From: Methanolobus psychrophilus R15 | Lineage (GTDB): Archaea > Halobacteriota > Methanosarcinia > Methanosarcinales > Methanosarcinaceae | Direction: 5' to 3' | Length of the DNA: 64,000 nucleotides | Assembly: GCA_000306725.1 (NCBI GenBank) | Contig: CP003083.1 | Location: 744,001-808,000 of the forward strand | Shown: in pieces, positions 25,202-34,876 of the stretch | Layout: every line of letters starts with the position of its first letter | How positions within the stretch are numbered: the first letter of the stretch is position 1 | Notes under the pieces: model-generated | What the model saw: the letters and a program-made list of their open reading frames with translations, nothing else | Told to the model about the DNA's origin: nothing | Database searches by the model: none | Translations under genes and position numbers: made by a program

Positions 25202-25912
25202 ATGTTTAACAAATATACTCCCCCTTTCACGATTAATTACAAGGGCCATGAGATATCGGTGGAAAAAGAGCAAGGTAACCTGATATACAAACGGACCTGT
25301 GAGTATGAGACTATTGAAAAGGTACTTCTTGGTGCCAGCGGGGATTTTCTCATCAACCCCATCGAGCCTGTAAACCTCCCAAAACCGATAACATCTTACC
25401 TGCTAATCGACTTCGAGCGCCCGATAATGATGGGCCCTGGGAGCAAGCAAAAGATATATCTCACATTCCCTGTGGAAATGGGTATATTCATCATTGGCGG
25501 GAAAGGGGAACATGAGCTTATCGACATGCTCACCCTCAACAGGTCCAAATACACCCTTTACGGGACCCCGAACAGGGGGATAATATGCAGATACTGGAAG
25601 AGTGAGGTGTTCGCATCCTACCCCAATCTGGACACTAGATACGAGGGAGATATCGAACTTGACATCATCAATGACACAAACCACTGGATAGAAGTGACAA
25701 AATCCGTTTTTAATGCTTTTGGTATGAAAATATATTATGGAACTGATCGCACATCAATGAGAGCTTTCATGAGGATCGTCAACAGGCATCTGGCTGAGAC
25801 GGGCTTCATGACATATACTACGACACCTGAGTTCAGGAGATCCATGGAACTGTACACGGCACGTAAACTGATGCTCAGCACTATCAAAGGTATTATGGAG
25901 CATGGGATATGA
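25202..25912 (+). CDS. DUF432 family protein
   Basis: This 236-residue cytosolic protein appears to match DUF432, an archaeal family of unknown function. It lacks a signal peptide and membrane segments. The middle looks like a beta-rich domain (SYLLIDFERPIMMGPGSKQK, YLTFPVEMGIFIIGGKGEHE), and the C-terminus is helical with conserved-looking ARKLMLSTIKGIM. It sits 16 bases after corA, and its TGA overlaps the MscS start. DUF432 genes often neighbour MscS genes, which hints at a channel partner; I hold that from memory, not from a search. Confidence 0.75.
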   Translation: MFNKYTPPFTINYKGHEISVEKEQGNLIYKRTCEYETIEKVLLGASGDFLINPIEPVNLPKPITSYLLIDFERPIMMGPGSKQKIYLTFPVEMGIFIIGGKGEHELIDMLTLNRSKYTLYGTPNRGIICRYWKSEVFASYPNLDTRYEGDIELDIINDTNHWIEVTKSVFNAFGMKIYYGTDRTSMRAFMRIVNRHLAETGFMTYTTTPEFRRSMELYTARKLMLSTIKGIMEHGI

Positions 25913-26850
25913 ACGTTACCGAGATGATCAGCTCCCTGCAAGCCATCCCGGGTATCGTGCTCAGCACGGTGGGCGCAGTACTTGTACTCATTATAGCCAT
26001 TGTAATAGGAAAAGGGCTGACGACATACTTGCAGAGGTCGCTTAAGGACAAGATAGACAAGGGACATCTTGACATCCTGATCAAGGTGAGCTATTACGGT
26101 ATAATAACACTGGCTATTGTAGTTTTCATCTTCCCGCTGACAGGCATAGAGAGCTCTGGCCTTCTGGTTACAGGAGGAGTGCTGGGTATAGTTATTGGTT
26201 TTGCTAGCCAGAGCATTGTGGGAAACCTAATATCGGGCTTTTTCCTGATAGTTGAAAGGCCCATAAAGATAGGTGACCAGATAAATATTGCCAATAATGT
26301 CGGGTTCGTGGAGGACATCAACATCTTCTCCACCATCATAAGAACCTTTGACGGGCTTTATATGAGGATTCCAAACCAGACAGTATTCACTTCCAATATC
26401 ACCAATTATGTCGCGAACATAACAAGAAGGTTCGAGTATGTTGTGGGAATCCGCTACAGCGATGATGCTGATGAGGCCATCAGGATCATACGCGAGATCA
26501 TCGATAATGAGCCCTTTGCCCTGAAGAATCCCCCGGCAGGTGTCTTTGTAGACACTCTGGGTGACAATTCGGTAAACATAATAGTAAGGATATGGGCTCC
26601 GATCACCGAGTGGTTCGAAATGAAGACCAGGCTTCTCTGGGTCATTAAAAAGACATTGGAAGAGAACGGTATAGAGGTACCCTTCCCACAGAGGACCATA
26701 TGGTTCCCTGGTGAATTGCATACAAGGAAACTTCCGGCTAAAGGAATGGATGAGTTCCCTGAAGCAGAGAAAGGATACCCCCTGGTGGAAGAAACACAGG
26801 GTCTTCCGGAACTGCACGAGGGAACAACAGAGGGAGGAAAGAGCGAATGA
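25909..26850 (+). CDS. mscS: Small-conductance mechanosensitive channel, MscS family
   Basis: MscS heptamers open under membrane tension to release osmolytes. This 313-residue protein has three membrane segments. The third, pore-lining helix is ITGGVLGIVIGFASQSIVGNLISG-like, with alternating Gly and Ala (spanning about residues 84-110). The beta domain follows (IGDQINIANNVGFVEDINIF, MRIPNQTVFTSNITNY) and then the C-terminal vestibule domain. It overlaps the DUF432 gene at its start and the first GH57 gene at its stop, both by ATGA. Its presence inside the glycogen operon suggests joint control of turgor and carbon storage. Confidence 0.95.
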   Translation: MNVTEMISSLQAIPGIVLSTVGAVLVLIIAIVIGKGLTTYLQRSLKDKIDKGHLDILIKVSYYGIITLAIVVFIFPLTGIESSGLLVTGGVLGIVIGFASQSIVGNLISGFFLIVERPIKIGDQINIANNVGFVEDINIFSTIIRTFDGLYMRIPNQTVFTSNITNYVANITRRFEYVVGIRYSDDADEAIRIIREIIDNEPFALKNPPAGVFVDTLGDNSVNIIVRIWAPITEWFEMKTRLLWVIKKTLEENGIEVPFPQRTIWFPGELHTRKLPAKGMDEFPEAEKGYPLVEETQGLPELHEGTTEGGKSE

Positions 26851-27977
26851 AGGCTATATGTGTATGTTTTGAAGTTCATCTTCCATTACCCCTGAGATGG
26901 TACTGGCCGCGTGAAGGATATGGAGCCCCGGCTCTTGAAAAGTATTTTGAGATGGAAAAGACATACGGTAGTTTCATCAGGCTGAATGAAGGTGTCAGAA
27001 CCCTTAATAGCGCTTTGATGTATTCCATGGAAACGGGAGGCAGGTACACTTTTGACATATCAGGGGTCTTCCTGGAACAATGCAAATGGGAGCCTGCCAT
27101 CCTTGAGAGTTTCAGGCAACTTGTGGACATGGGGGCAAACCTTGCAGCATCCCCGTACTATCATTCAGTCTGTCCCCTGTTCCCGGACCTTGAGGAGTTT
27201 AAAGAGCAGGTTAGTATGCACATGAAGTCCCTTGGAGGTCTGTTCGGTGTCAAACCTGCTGCTTTCATTAATCCGGAACTGCTCCTTGAGCAGAGGACTG
27301 TCGCAGTATGCAGGGACCTTGGTTTCAGGTGCTTCATTTCAGAAGGCTCCTACAACATAGTGAATGGGTGTGACCCTGTGCATGTATACGAAAATGATGT
27401 CCCCACCCTGCTGCGCCACATTGACCTGAGCGAAGATGTCGAGAAGAGACTCTCGGATAGGAAATGGCCGGGATACCCGCTGATAGCCGAAAAGTTCGCT
27501 TCATGGATAGCTGGCATGGAAGGGGATGTAATAACATTATACATAAGGTACGATTCACTTCATATCCATCTGCAGAAGAACGCAGAAATCGTGCAGTTCC
27601 TGAAAGACCTGCCGGGAAGCCTGTCAGTACATGGTATTGAGATGGTGTTCCCGGAAGAGGCCGCTGGCATGTTCAGGCAGGCAGAATTACCGTCCCTGCA
27701 TTCAAAAATGACTGCACGCTACGGCATGCATAATCTCTTGGGAAATCATGCCCAGCATCTCTATATGCATGAATTGCAGAGCATCGGGGAGGAACTTGAT
27801 AAACTTAAAATGCATGAGGACTATGCTAAACTGCGGACCATATACCGCTACCTGCAGCAGAGCGACATCTTCCTTGAGATGAATGCTGAAAGCCAGCGTC
27901 TGGGATACGAGAAAGCGGTCAATAATTTCTCCATACTTTCTGATATGAAACGTGCTTTGACAGAGGCAGGCAAATGA
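26847..27977 (+). CDS. GH57-like protein with lost catalytic residues (putative pseudoenzyme)
   Basis: This 376-residue protein is a paralogue of the next gene (both start with the CFEVH/YFEVH strand), but its active-site motifs are eroded. Motif 1 reads EVHLP instead of EVHQP. The nucleophile region reads INPELLLEQ (Glu 144 kept). The acid/base region reads YIRYDSLHIH where the neighbour has FMDYETFGEH, so the catalytic Asp is replaced by Arg 234. The late motif YYYMSTKW is absent. The frame is intact with no stops and the gene overlaps its neighbours by four bases on each side, so it is probably expressed. A regulatory or glycogen-binding subunit is plausible. Confidence 0.8.
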   Translation: MKAICVCFEVHLPLPLRWYWPREGYGAPALEKYFEMEKTYGSFIRLNEGVRTLNSALMYSMETGGRYTFDISGVFLEQCKWEPAILESFRQLVDMGANLAASPYYHSVCPLFPDLEEFKEQVSMHMKSLGGLFGVKPAAFINPELLLEQRTVAVCRDLGFRCFISEGSYNIVNGCDPVHVYENDVPTLLRHIDLSEDVEKRLSDRKWPGYPLIAEKFASWIAGMEGDVITLYIRYDSLHIHLQKNAEIVQFLKDLPGSLSVHGIEMVFPEEAAGMFRQAELPSLHSKMTARYGMHNLLGNHAQHLYMHELQSIGEELDKLKMHEDYAKLRTIYRYLQQSDIFLEMNAESQRLGYEKAVNNFSILSDMKRALTEAGK

Positions 27978-29176
27978 GATCCGTTTGTTTTTACTTTGAG
28001 GTGCATCAGCCATACAGGCTCAAATGGTTCTGGCCTGACAGCAGGTCAGCAGGATTTGGAAGATATTTCGATGACAATGTCAACAGGGAGATATTCAGGA
28101 GGGTTGCAGAGAAATGTTATCTGCCTGCAAACCGCACCATACTGGAACTAATCGATGAGAACAAAGGAAACCTGAAATTGAGCATGTCTGTCACAGGCAC
28201 TCTCCTGAGCCAGTGTGAAAGATGGGGAGAGGATGTGCTTGAGACCTTCCGGGACCTTGCAGACACAGGATGCATGGAGTTCATCGACGAGACCTATTAT
28301 CACTCCCTTGCATCACTTTTTGATTCAGGTGACGAGTTCACCGATCAGGTAATGGAGCACCGGACAGCCATGTCAAACCTGCTGGGCGTTGAGCCTCAGG
28401 TGTTCAGGAACACCGAGCTGCTGTATAACAACAGCATAGCTGCCCTTGCTGAGAAAATGGGATATAAAGCCATACTTATGGAAGGTATCGAAAGGGTTCT
28501 TGAAGGCCGGTCTCCCAATCATGTCTACAAAGCCAAGGATGGCAACATAGCAGTGCTGCTCAGGAACTATAAGTTAAGCGATGATATTGGTTATCGCTTT
28601 TCATCGCGCTGGTGGGAAGAGTATCCGCTGACTGCAAATAAATGGGCTGACTGGGTATCCCGCAGTGCAGGGGAGACAGCCAACATCTTCATGGATTACG
28701 AGACATTCGGAGAGCACCAATGGGCGGATACAGGCATATTCGCCTTCCTGAGAGCGCTTCCCGGAGAGGTCATGGATAGAGGAGTGCAATTCCTTACTCC
28801 TTCGGAGACTATCGGCAGGTATGCTCCTGCAGGTGACATCGATGTTGGGGATTTCTCCACCATTTCATGGGCGGATATCGAAAGAGATACCAGCGCCTGG
28901 CTTGGTAACGATATGCAACGGCGCTGCTTCGAGGAAGCGAAACTGCTTGGACCCTATGTGAAAGCCACAGGGGATCCGGAGCTTCTAAGCATATGGAAAT
29001 ACTTGCTGACCTCGGACCACTACTATTACATGAGCACAAAATGGCTAGGCGACGGTGATGTACACTCATATTTCAGCATCCACTCCTCACCTTATGATGC
29101 AGGGGTCAATTTCATGGCTGCCATGATGGATTTCAAGGAAATGGTATTCCGGAAATTAAAGGAAATCAGGCATTAA
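27974..29176 (+). CDS. Alpha-amylase/glycoside hydrolase family 57
   Basis: GH57 enzymes hydrolyse or rearrange alpha-glucans. This 400-residue protein keeps the main family motifs: YFEVHQPYRL, the nucleophile region FRNTELLYNN (Glu 148), the acid/base region FMDYETFGEHQW (Asp 241), and YYYMSTKW near the C-terminus. The motifs fit the intracellular alpha-amylase group of methanogens. No signal peptide is present, so it should act on cytosolic glycogen. Its start overlaps the stop of the degenerate GH57 paralogue, which suggests equimolar synthesis and perhaps a heteromer. Confidence 0.93.
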   Translation: MRSVCFYFEVHQPYRLKWFWPDSRSAGFGRYFDDNVNREIFRRVAEKCYLPANRTILELIDENKGNLKLSMSVTGTLLSQCERWGEDVLETFRDLADTGCMEFIDETYYHSLASLFDSGDEFTDQVMEHRTAMSNLLGVEPQVFRNTELLYNNSIAALAEKMGYKAILMEGIERVLEGRSPNHVYKAKDGNIAVLLRNYKLSDDIGYRFSSRWWEEYPLTANKWADWVSRSAGETANIFMDYETFGEHQWADTGIFAFLRALPGEVMDRGVQFLTPSETIGRYAPAGDIDVGDFSTISWADIERDTSAWLGNDMQRRCFEEAKLLGPYVKATGDPELLSIWKYLLTSDHYYYMSTKWLGDGDVHSYFSIHSSPYDAGVNFMAAMMDFKEMVFRKLKEIRH

Positions 29177-29212
29177 TGGCAGACGTGTAGCACATCCCGG
29201 GAGAGATATAGC

Positions 29213-31150
29213 TTGATAAGGCAACCTAACGCGATACTTGGTAACAGGGAACTGCTTATTACCATGGGAAAGAAAGCAGAGATTTTTGGGTTCTTCTATC
29301 CTGGCAGGGACTTTGCTCAGCACATAGAGGAGTCCCAGGCATGTCTGTATGACGGGAAGAGACTTATATGGTCCAATGATCATGAATGGCAGGTTACCCA
29401 AAGTTATATCGAAGATACACATATTGTGATCACGCGTCTCAGTCGCACCGACGGGCTGAGCATGAATATTCTGGATATCACGCATCCCACTCTTCCCATA
29501 CTGGTCCGTAATTACAGGATAAGCGCTTCTGAAGGATTCAAGGGTAAATTCTTTTATTACTCGAAATTCCAGGCAGGAGAGACTCTCAAAAAGAATTCCG
29601 CTTTTTGCGACCCTGATTCCGGCATACTTGTCCATTACAGGAGGAACTATCACCTGGGACTCACCTCAAAGCCCATGTTTGGGGAATGGCAGATAGGCAG
29701 AGCTCTTGATTCGGATCTCTGGACCAATGCCCTGTACGATATGCAGGATGGGCAGTTGCAGAACAAGCGCGAGGAGATAGGCAAACTCAACAGCGCCATC
29801 GGCTGGGAACTGGATATCGAGCCGGGCTCAAGTACGGAGATAACAATTTTTCTCGGTGCCGCACCCACAAGGGAGATGCTTTACAGTAAAATGAAAGCAA
29901 TAAACAACGAGATTGTGGAAAGGATGGTAAGGAAGGAGTATGAGAGCCAGACAAGCTGGCTGTCCGGAAAAAGAGAGATCACATTGCCACAACTCAAAGA
30001 TAAGAGCCGGGAGGATCTTATCAATGCTTTCAACCGTTCCTTACTGACTCTGTCCCTCCTCAATGATCCAAAAGAAGGCTCGTTTGTGGCAGCACCTGAA
30101 TTCGACCATGAGTTTGAACTGAGTGGCGGTTATGGCTACTGTTGGAACAGGGATGCTGCTGAGACTGTGGTTGCGCTTCTCAATGCAGGTTATCCCGACT
30201 TCTGCGTACGTTTCTTCAGATGGTGCAGGAAGAACCAGATGTCTGATGGCTCCTGGTTCCAGCGATACTGGCTGGACGGGAGCCTTGGTTCATCCTGGGG
30301 AAACTTCAGTTCCTCCACCCAGATAGATGAAACCGGGTCAACGCTCTTTGCAATGGACAAGTACTATCAAAGCCTGGAGCCTTCGCTCAGGATCGCTTTC
30401 CTTAACGAGATATGGCCAAGTCTGTTACCGGCTGCCGAATACCTCATGAGGAGAACGATCGGCGGCCTCCACGAATCCTGCACCTGCCTCTGGGAATCAT
30501 ATAAAGGCATATTCACCTATACAAACGCTGCCATATACGGGGGCCTTGCCGGGGCTGCCAACATGGCTTCAGGATACAATGAGAAGGAACTCGGGAACAG
30601 ATGGCTTGACAGGGCGAATCTCATCAAGGAAGCAACTATCCGGGAGTTCTGGCTGCCTGAGGGGTATTTCGCAAGGGGCAGGGTTGATGGCAGGCTGGAC
30701 ACTGAGATCGATGCCAGTATCCTGGGAGCGTTCATGCCATTTGGCATGCTTAACGCCGATGATGAAAAAGAAAGGGAGATGATCCTTTCCACTATTCGTA
30801 CAATTGAGAAGAAGCTCGCAGTGCATGTGAACGGCCATGCGGGGATAAAACGCTACGAGACTGATAATTATATTGAGGGCAATCCCTGGATTGTAACAAC
30901 ACTCTGGGTCTCTAAAGCCTTGCTTGAGATTGCAGGGTCGGCCCGGAGAAAAGGGAATGACCCGGAGTGCAGGAAAATGGCTGATGAGGCCTTGGAATAT
31001 ATAAACTGGGCTCTCAGAGGCACAACCAGTGCAGGTTTGTTACCAGAACAGGTAAACAAGCATACCGGCAGGCCTGCCTGGGCCATCCCTTTGAGCTGGA
31101 GCTGCGCCCTCATGATCGACAACATACTGATGCTTGATAGTGTACAATAA
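29213..31150 (+). CDS. Glucoamylase, GH15 family
   Basis: This 645-residue enzyme matches the two-domain prokaryotic GH15 glucoamylases: an N-terminal beta-sandwich and a C-terminal (alpha/alpha)6 barrel. It releases glucose from the non-reducing ends of alpha-glucans. Visible motifs are SGGYGYCWNRDAAETV (substrate-binding Trp-x-Arg-Asp), SWFQRYWLDG, QIDETGSTLFAM, and HESCTCLWESYKG, where the general acid Glu should lie. GIKRYETDNYIEGNPWIV near the end carries the general base region. The start is TTG at 29213, seven bases behind GGGAGAG. No signal peptide is visible, so it is cytosolic. Confidence 0.93.
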   Translation: MIRQPNAILGNRELLITMGKKAEIFGFFYPGRDFAQHIEESQACLYDGKRLIWSNDHEWQVTQSYIEDTHIVITRLSRTDGLSMNILDITHPTLPILVRNYRISASEGFKGKFFYYSKFQAGETLKKNSAFCDPDSGILVHYRRNYHLGLTSKPMFGEWQIGRALDSDLWTNALYDMQDGQLQNKREEIGKLNSAIGWELDIEPGSSTEITIFLGAAPTREMLYSKMKAINNEIVERMVRKEYESQTSWLSGKREITLPQLKDKSREDLINAFNRSLLTLSLLNDPKEGSFVAAPEFDHEFELSGGYGYCWNRDAAETVVALLNAGYPDFCVRFFRWCRKNQMSDGSWFQRYWLDGSLGSSWGNFSSSTQIDETGSTLFAMDKYYQSLEPSLRIAFLNEIWPSLLPAAEYLMRRTIGGLHESCTCLWESYKGIFTYTNAAIYGGLAGAANMASGYNEKELGNRWLDRANLIKEATIREFWLPEGYFARGRVDGRLDTEIDASILGAFMPFGMLNADDEKEREMILSTIRTIEKKLAVHVNGHAGIKRYETDNYIEGNPWIVTTLWVSKALLEIAGSARRKGNDPECRKMADEALEYINWALRGTTSAGLLPEQVNKHTGRPAWAIPLSWSCALMIDNILMLDSVQ

Positions 31151-31191
31151 TTAACGCTTTACTTAAGGGATCTTACACTCAAAGGACTTCC

Positions 31192-33186
31192 ATGGACACT
31201 ACCGACAAAGGACCCTGGTTAAAAGATACGGACAGAGAGTGGATAATCACCAACGGTCTTGGAGGTTATGCTTCATCCACTGTTATCGGAATGAATACCC
31301 GGAAGTATCATGGGCTGCTGGTAGCATCCCTGAATCCTCCTGTTAACAGAAGAGTGTTACTCTCGTCCCTTGACGAAGAGATACAGGTTAATGGAAAGAC
31401 ACATAAGCTTGCAGTTCATCAGTATCCCGGCACTGTACATCCGGAAGGCTACCGCTACCTGCAGGACTTTTCTCCGGAGCCTTTTCCAGCCTGCCAATAT
31501 CTTACGGAAAACGTCGAACTCACAAAAACCATAATGATGGTTCACGGGGAGAATACTACTGTTATCCGCTATGATATCTCAAACCCGCATAGCAGAAACG
31601 CTGCCCTCAGAATATTCCCGCTTGTGAACAACAGGAACATACACGGACTGACAAAATCAGGAGATATTGAGTTTGAGCAGCATCCACGGAAAACAGGCAC
31701 TTTAATCAGATTCAGGCAGAACACACTGGAATTACATTCAGATATGACTTTCATACCGGAGACCTGGTGGTATTATAACCTGGAATACGAAGAGGAACGG
31801 TCAAGAGGATATCCATATCAAGAGGACAACTTCAATCCCGGGTATTTTGAGGCCGATATAGGAAAAGGGAATTCCTCCTTCTTTATCTCTGCGTCTACCA
31901 CAATGATGAAGCATCTTGATATAGAAGATGTCGACCAGTTATTTAAAAGTGAACTCCGGCGCAGGAACAGGCTCATTCCGGACCCGGGACAAGACGGAAT
32001 CTTCCTCAACAGACTTGCTGCTGTAGCAGACTCTTTCATAGTAAGCCGGCAGCCCACCGGCTCAAGGTCGATCATAGCGGGCTATCACTGGTTCGCAGAC
32101 TGGGGCAGGGATGCTATGATAGCAATGCCCGGCCTGACACTTATTACCGGAAGGTTCGATGTTGCCAGGGACATACTCACAACATTCGCATCCAGTTGCA
32201 ATGAGGGACTTATACCCAACCTTTTCCCTGATGACCCGGCCCAGACACCTGTGTACAATACAGTGGACGCTTCCCTGTGGTTTATTCATGCCCTCGGAAA
32301 ATACCTGGACTATACCGGCGACCGGGACTACGTCAGAACCATGTGGGATACAATTGAGAACATCATCGGATACTACAGCAAGGGCACAAAATACGACATC
32401 CGGATGGAGGAGGATGGCCTGATATCCCATGGCGGACAGCTTACATGGATGGACGCAAAAGTGGGGAGCAGGGAGATCACTCCCCGCAGGGGAAAAGCCT
32501 GCGAAATAAATGCCCTATGGTACAATGCCCTGATGCATGCATCTTCCGTTGGAGATCAGCTTGGTATGGAAACTTCCGGATTCCTTGAAACTGCAGAACT
32601 TGCAATGAGCAGTTTTGAGGAAAAGTTCTGGAATGATGACAGAAGCTGCCTCTACGATTACATCCCCGGCCCGGACAACTCCGGCAGCACAGGCAAAACT
32701 GATCAGAAAGACGCCTCAGTAAGGCCAAATCAAATCCTTGCCATGTCGCTTCCATTCACAATGCTTCCTCTGAAACTTGAAAAGAGTATATTGAATGTTG
32801 TCAGAGAGGAACTGCTGACACCTTACGGTCTCAGGACACTCTCACCTTTAGACCCCGGCTACATAGGCACCTACCGGGGCAATACAGAAAGCAGAGACAT
32901 GGCATATCATAACGGCACTGTCTGGCCCTGGCTGCTCGGGCCTTATATAACAGCTTACATAAAGGTGAACGGGCACTCAAAAAAGAGCAGAATGGAAATG
33001 ATGGTCCTGCTTGAACCACTGAAAGAGCATCTGGGAGAAGCAGGAATTGGAACCATTTCCGAAGTTTTTGACGGTGACGCACCCCACATACCAGGCGGGT
33101 GCATTTCACAGGCATGGAGCGTAGGTGAGATCCTGCGCGCCTGCGTGGAGGATATTGGCGCAGGGAATCCCGGCACCATTCTGTAA
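31192..33186 (+). CDS. Glycogen debranching enzyme (amylo-alpha-1,6-glucosidase, GDE family)
   Basis: This 664-residue protein has the GDE N-terminal domain (WIITNGLGGYASSTVIGMNTR, KYHGLLVAS) and the C-terminal (alpha/alpha)6 barrel with HWFADWGRDAMIAMPGL and HNGTVWPWLLGPYI. It removes alpha-1,6-linked branch glucose, completing glycogen breakdown with the GH57 and GH15 enzymes. The length is typical of archaeal and bacterial single-function GDEs. It is 41 bases after the glucoamylase gene and ends the glycogen operon; the next gene is a small winged-helix protein 32 bases on. Confidence 0.95.
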   Translation: MDTTDKGPWLKDTDREWIITNGLGGYASSTVIGMNTRKYHGLLVASLNPPVNRRVLLSSLDEEIQVNGKTHKLAVHQYPGTVHPEGYRYLQDFSPEPFPACQYLTENVELTKTIMMVHGENTTVIRYDISNPHSRNAALRIFPLVNNRNIHGLTKSGDIEFEQHPRKTGTLIRFRQNTLELHSDMTFIPETWWYYNLEYEEERSRGYPYQEDNFNPGYFEADIGKGNSSFFISASTTMMKHLDIEDVDQLFKSELRRRNRLIPDPGQDGIFLNRLAAVADSFIVSRQPTGSRSIIAGYHWFADWGRDAMIAMPGLTLITGRFDVARDILTTFASSCNEGLIPNLFPDDPAQTPVYNTVDASLWFIHALGKYLDYTGDRDYVRTMWDTIENIIGYYSKGTKYDIRMEEDGLISHGGQLTWMDAKVGSREITPRRGKACEINALWYNALMHASSVGDQLGMETSGFLETAELAMSSFEEKFWNDDRSCLYDYIPGPDNSGSTGKTDQKDASVRPNQILAMSLPFTMLPLKLEKSILNVVREELLTPYGLRTLSPLDPGYIGTYRGNTESRDMAYHNGTVWPWLLGPYITAYIKVNGHSKKSRMEMMVLLEPLKEHLGEAGIGTISEVFDGDAPHIPGGCISQAWSVGEILRACVEDIGAGNPGTIL

Positions 33187-33218
33187 AAGCTTATAAAGAA
33201 GTAAGTCAAGTGATTAGT

Positions 33219-33431
33219 ATGGATGAAGCATGTTTCAATATCGGAGATGCAGCAGGCCACGTTTACAGGCTGCTTGAAAATGGCGGGTCCAATCTTGCCA
33301 ATGTGAAGAAAGTGCTCAAAGAAAGCGGTTTCGATCCACAGACAGTTTTCATGGCCATCGGGTGGCTTGCACGGGAAGACAAGATATGCATGCAGAAAAG
33401 TGCAAACGTCTGGTCAATAAAACTCAAGTAA
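33219..33431 (+). CDS. Small winged-helix protein (DUF2582-like)
   Basis: This 70-residue protein (73 if it starts at GTG 33210) looks like a single winged-helix domain: INDAAGHVYRLLENG-type helix 1 at residues of about 7-22, LANVKKVLKESGF as helix 2, and the recognition-helix region TVFMAIGWLAREDKI followed by a wing. DUF2582-type proteins in methanogens have this size and pattern, and their DNA target is unknown. Placement 32 bases after the debranching gene suggests it is part of, or regulates, the glycogen operon. Confidence 0.75.
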   Translation: MDEACFNIGDAAGHVYRLLENGGSNLANVKKVLKESGFDPQTVFMAIGWLAREDKICMQKSANVWSIKLK

Positions 33432-33826
33432 AAAGAAGATATCGGCAAGATACCCACTGACCACGGCCAGCTTTGCAGTTATGCAAAGCAAATTTAATAT
33501 GCATATATAATATTAATAAGCATATAAAAAAGGTTGAATGCTTAACATGACTTTTTAAAGGCCATTCAATCACTCCAGATTTCATCTTTGTCTGTGGTCT
33601 GTTAGAAAAACAAATCTCAAGCCTCACAGCAATATCAGCAATATCTGCCACAATATCACAAGGACGATTATGGCAATTAAAATCCGAATTATCCAATAAA
33701 GCATTTAAATCACTCCCCATTAAAGTTAGGTTATTATGATTTTTAAACTTTCCTGCCACGCACTAATATTATTTCCGCTGTTTCCCGTGTTCCATGCGAC
33801 TTCTCTCAATATTGTTTTAATCCAGT
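33432..33826. other. Non-coding gap with AT-rich dyad
   Basis: This nearly 400-base stretch has no convincing gene. A minus-strand open frame at 33424-33759 lacks recognisable features. An AT-rich stretch at 33490-33530 includes ATATGC (33497-33502) mirrored by GCATAT (33520-33525) and several TATA-like boxes. Confidence 0.4.
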
Positions 33827-34813
33827 TCAAGAGCGTTGATCCTTTTCCAGCACATCCGGGTTCACTACGTTCTGAGGGCTTCCCTGCAGGAACAGTCTGA
33901 TATTGTCCATGGTCACTGATGTGCATTCAGCTAAAGATTCCTCTGAGAGGAATGCGATATGAGGTGTCAGAAGCACATTGCTCTGCCCAAGCAGCGGACT
34001 ATTGGAAGACAAGGGTTCATCCTCGAACACATCAAGCCCGGCAGCTGCAATATGGCCGCCTCGCAAGGCACTCAGCAGGGCTGCTTCATCGACCACTTCG
34101 CCTCTTGCAGTATTGATGAGTATGGAAGTTCGCTTCATCTTCATCAGCTCTTCAGCCCCTATCATCTTTTCTGTAGAAGGTGTGAGTGGCACATGCAATG
34201 TAACTATGTCTGATCTCGTAAGCAGAGTGTCCATATCCGTGAACCTGACACCCAGCTGCTTTTCTTTTTCAGGATCAGGATGTGCAGTGTAAGCCAGCAC
34301 CTCCATCTTGAAACCACGAGCTATCTCAATTACCCGCCTCCCGATATTGCCTGTACCGACGACCCCTATGGTTTTGCCCATAAGCTGGTTGCCTTTATAT
34401 GCTCTGCAGATGTAATCTCGCCATTCGAATTCTCCTTCCCTGAGAGATCGGTCTGCTTCATTCAAGCGCCTCAGCAGATTCAGTGCCTGAGCAAAAACGA
34501 ACTCTGCAACAGCGTCAAAAGCATAGCCCGGTACGTTTGAAACCACAACTCCTTGCTTTGTGGCCACGTCAATATCTATATGGTCATAACCTGTCTGCCA
34601 TACCGCAACCATCCGGAGGTTCTCAGCCTCCTTAAAGGCCCGGGCAGGAAAGCCATACCTGCCAACAATTACGATGCTTGCATCCTTTACTCTCTCAACA
34701 AGCTCATCATCCGATGATGGCCAGGTGTTATAGACCTTAAGCTCACCCATGCTTTCCAGCACTTTGTGATATCGGAGATGCAGGACTATCGGGTCCGCAA
34801 CGACTATCTTCAT
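33827..34813 (-). CDS. D-isomer specific 2-hydroxyacid dehydrogenase
   Basis: This 328-residue NAD(P)-dependent oxidoreductase reduces 2-keto acids or oxidises D-2-hydroxyacids. The Rossmann motif is GVVGTGNIGRRV. Catalytic residues appear as the Arg in INTARGEVVD, the Glu in DVFEDEPLSS, and the His in LLTPHIAFLSEE. It resembles the glycerate/formate/phosphoglycerate dehydrogenase group, but the substrate cannot be named, and the ACT domain of SerA is absent. Start 34813 (MKIVVADP) fits the family better than the in-frame start at 34843. It is probably a monocistronic cytosolic enzyme. Confidence 0.93.
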   Translation of the reverse strand: MKIVVADPIVLHLRYHKVLESMGELKVYNTWPSSDDELVERVKDASIVIVGRYGFPARAFKEAENLRMVAVWQTGYDHIDIDVATKQGVVVSNVPGYAFDAVAEFVFAQALNLLRRLNEADRSLREGEFEWRDYICRAYKGNQLMGKTIGVVGTGNIGRRVIEIARGFKMEVLAYTAHPDPEKEKQLGVRFTDMDTLLTRSDIVTLHVPLTPSTEKMIGAEELMKMKRTSILINTARGEVVDEAALLSALRGGHIAAAGLDVFEDEPLSSNSPLLGQSNVLLTPHIAFLSEESLAECTSVTMDNIRLFLQGSPQNVVNPDVLEKDQRS

Positions 34814-34876
34814 TGGTCCTTCCAAAACAAAATAGATTCTCAAAATGCAGAAATCAAATCATGAGATTCTGGTATC

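Noticed and set aside
33424-33759. A 111-codon open frame on the minus strand
   Set aside because: Low-complexity composition, no ribosome binding site or motif, and lies over AT-rich promoter-like DNA.
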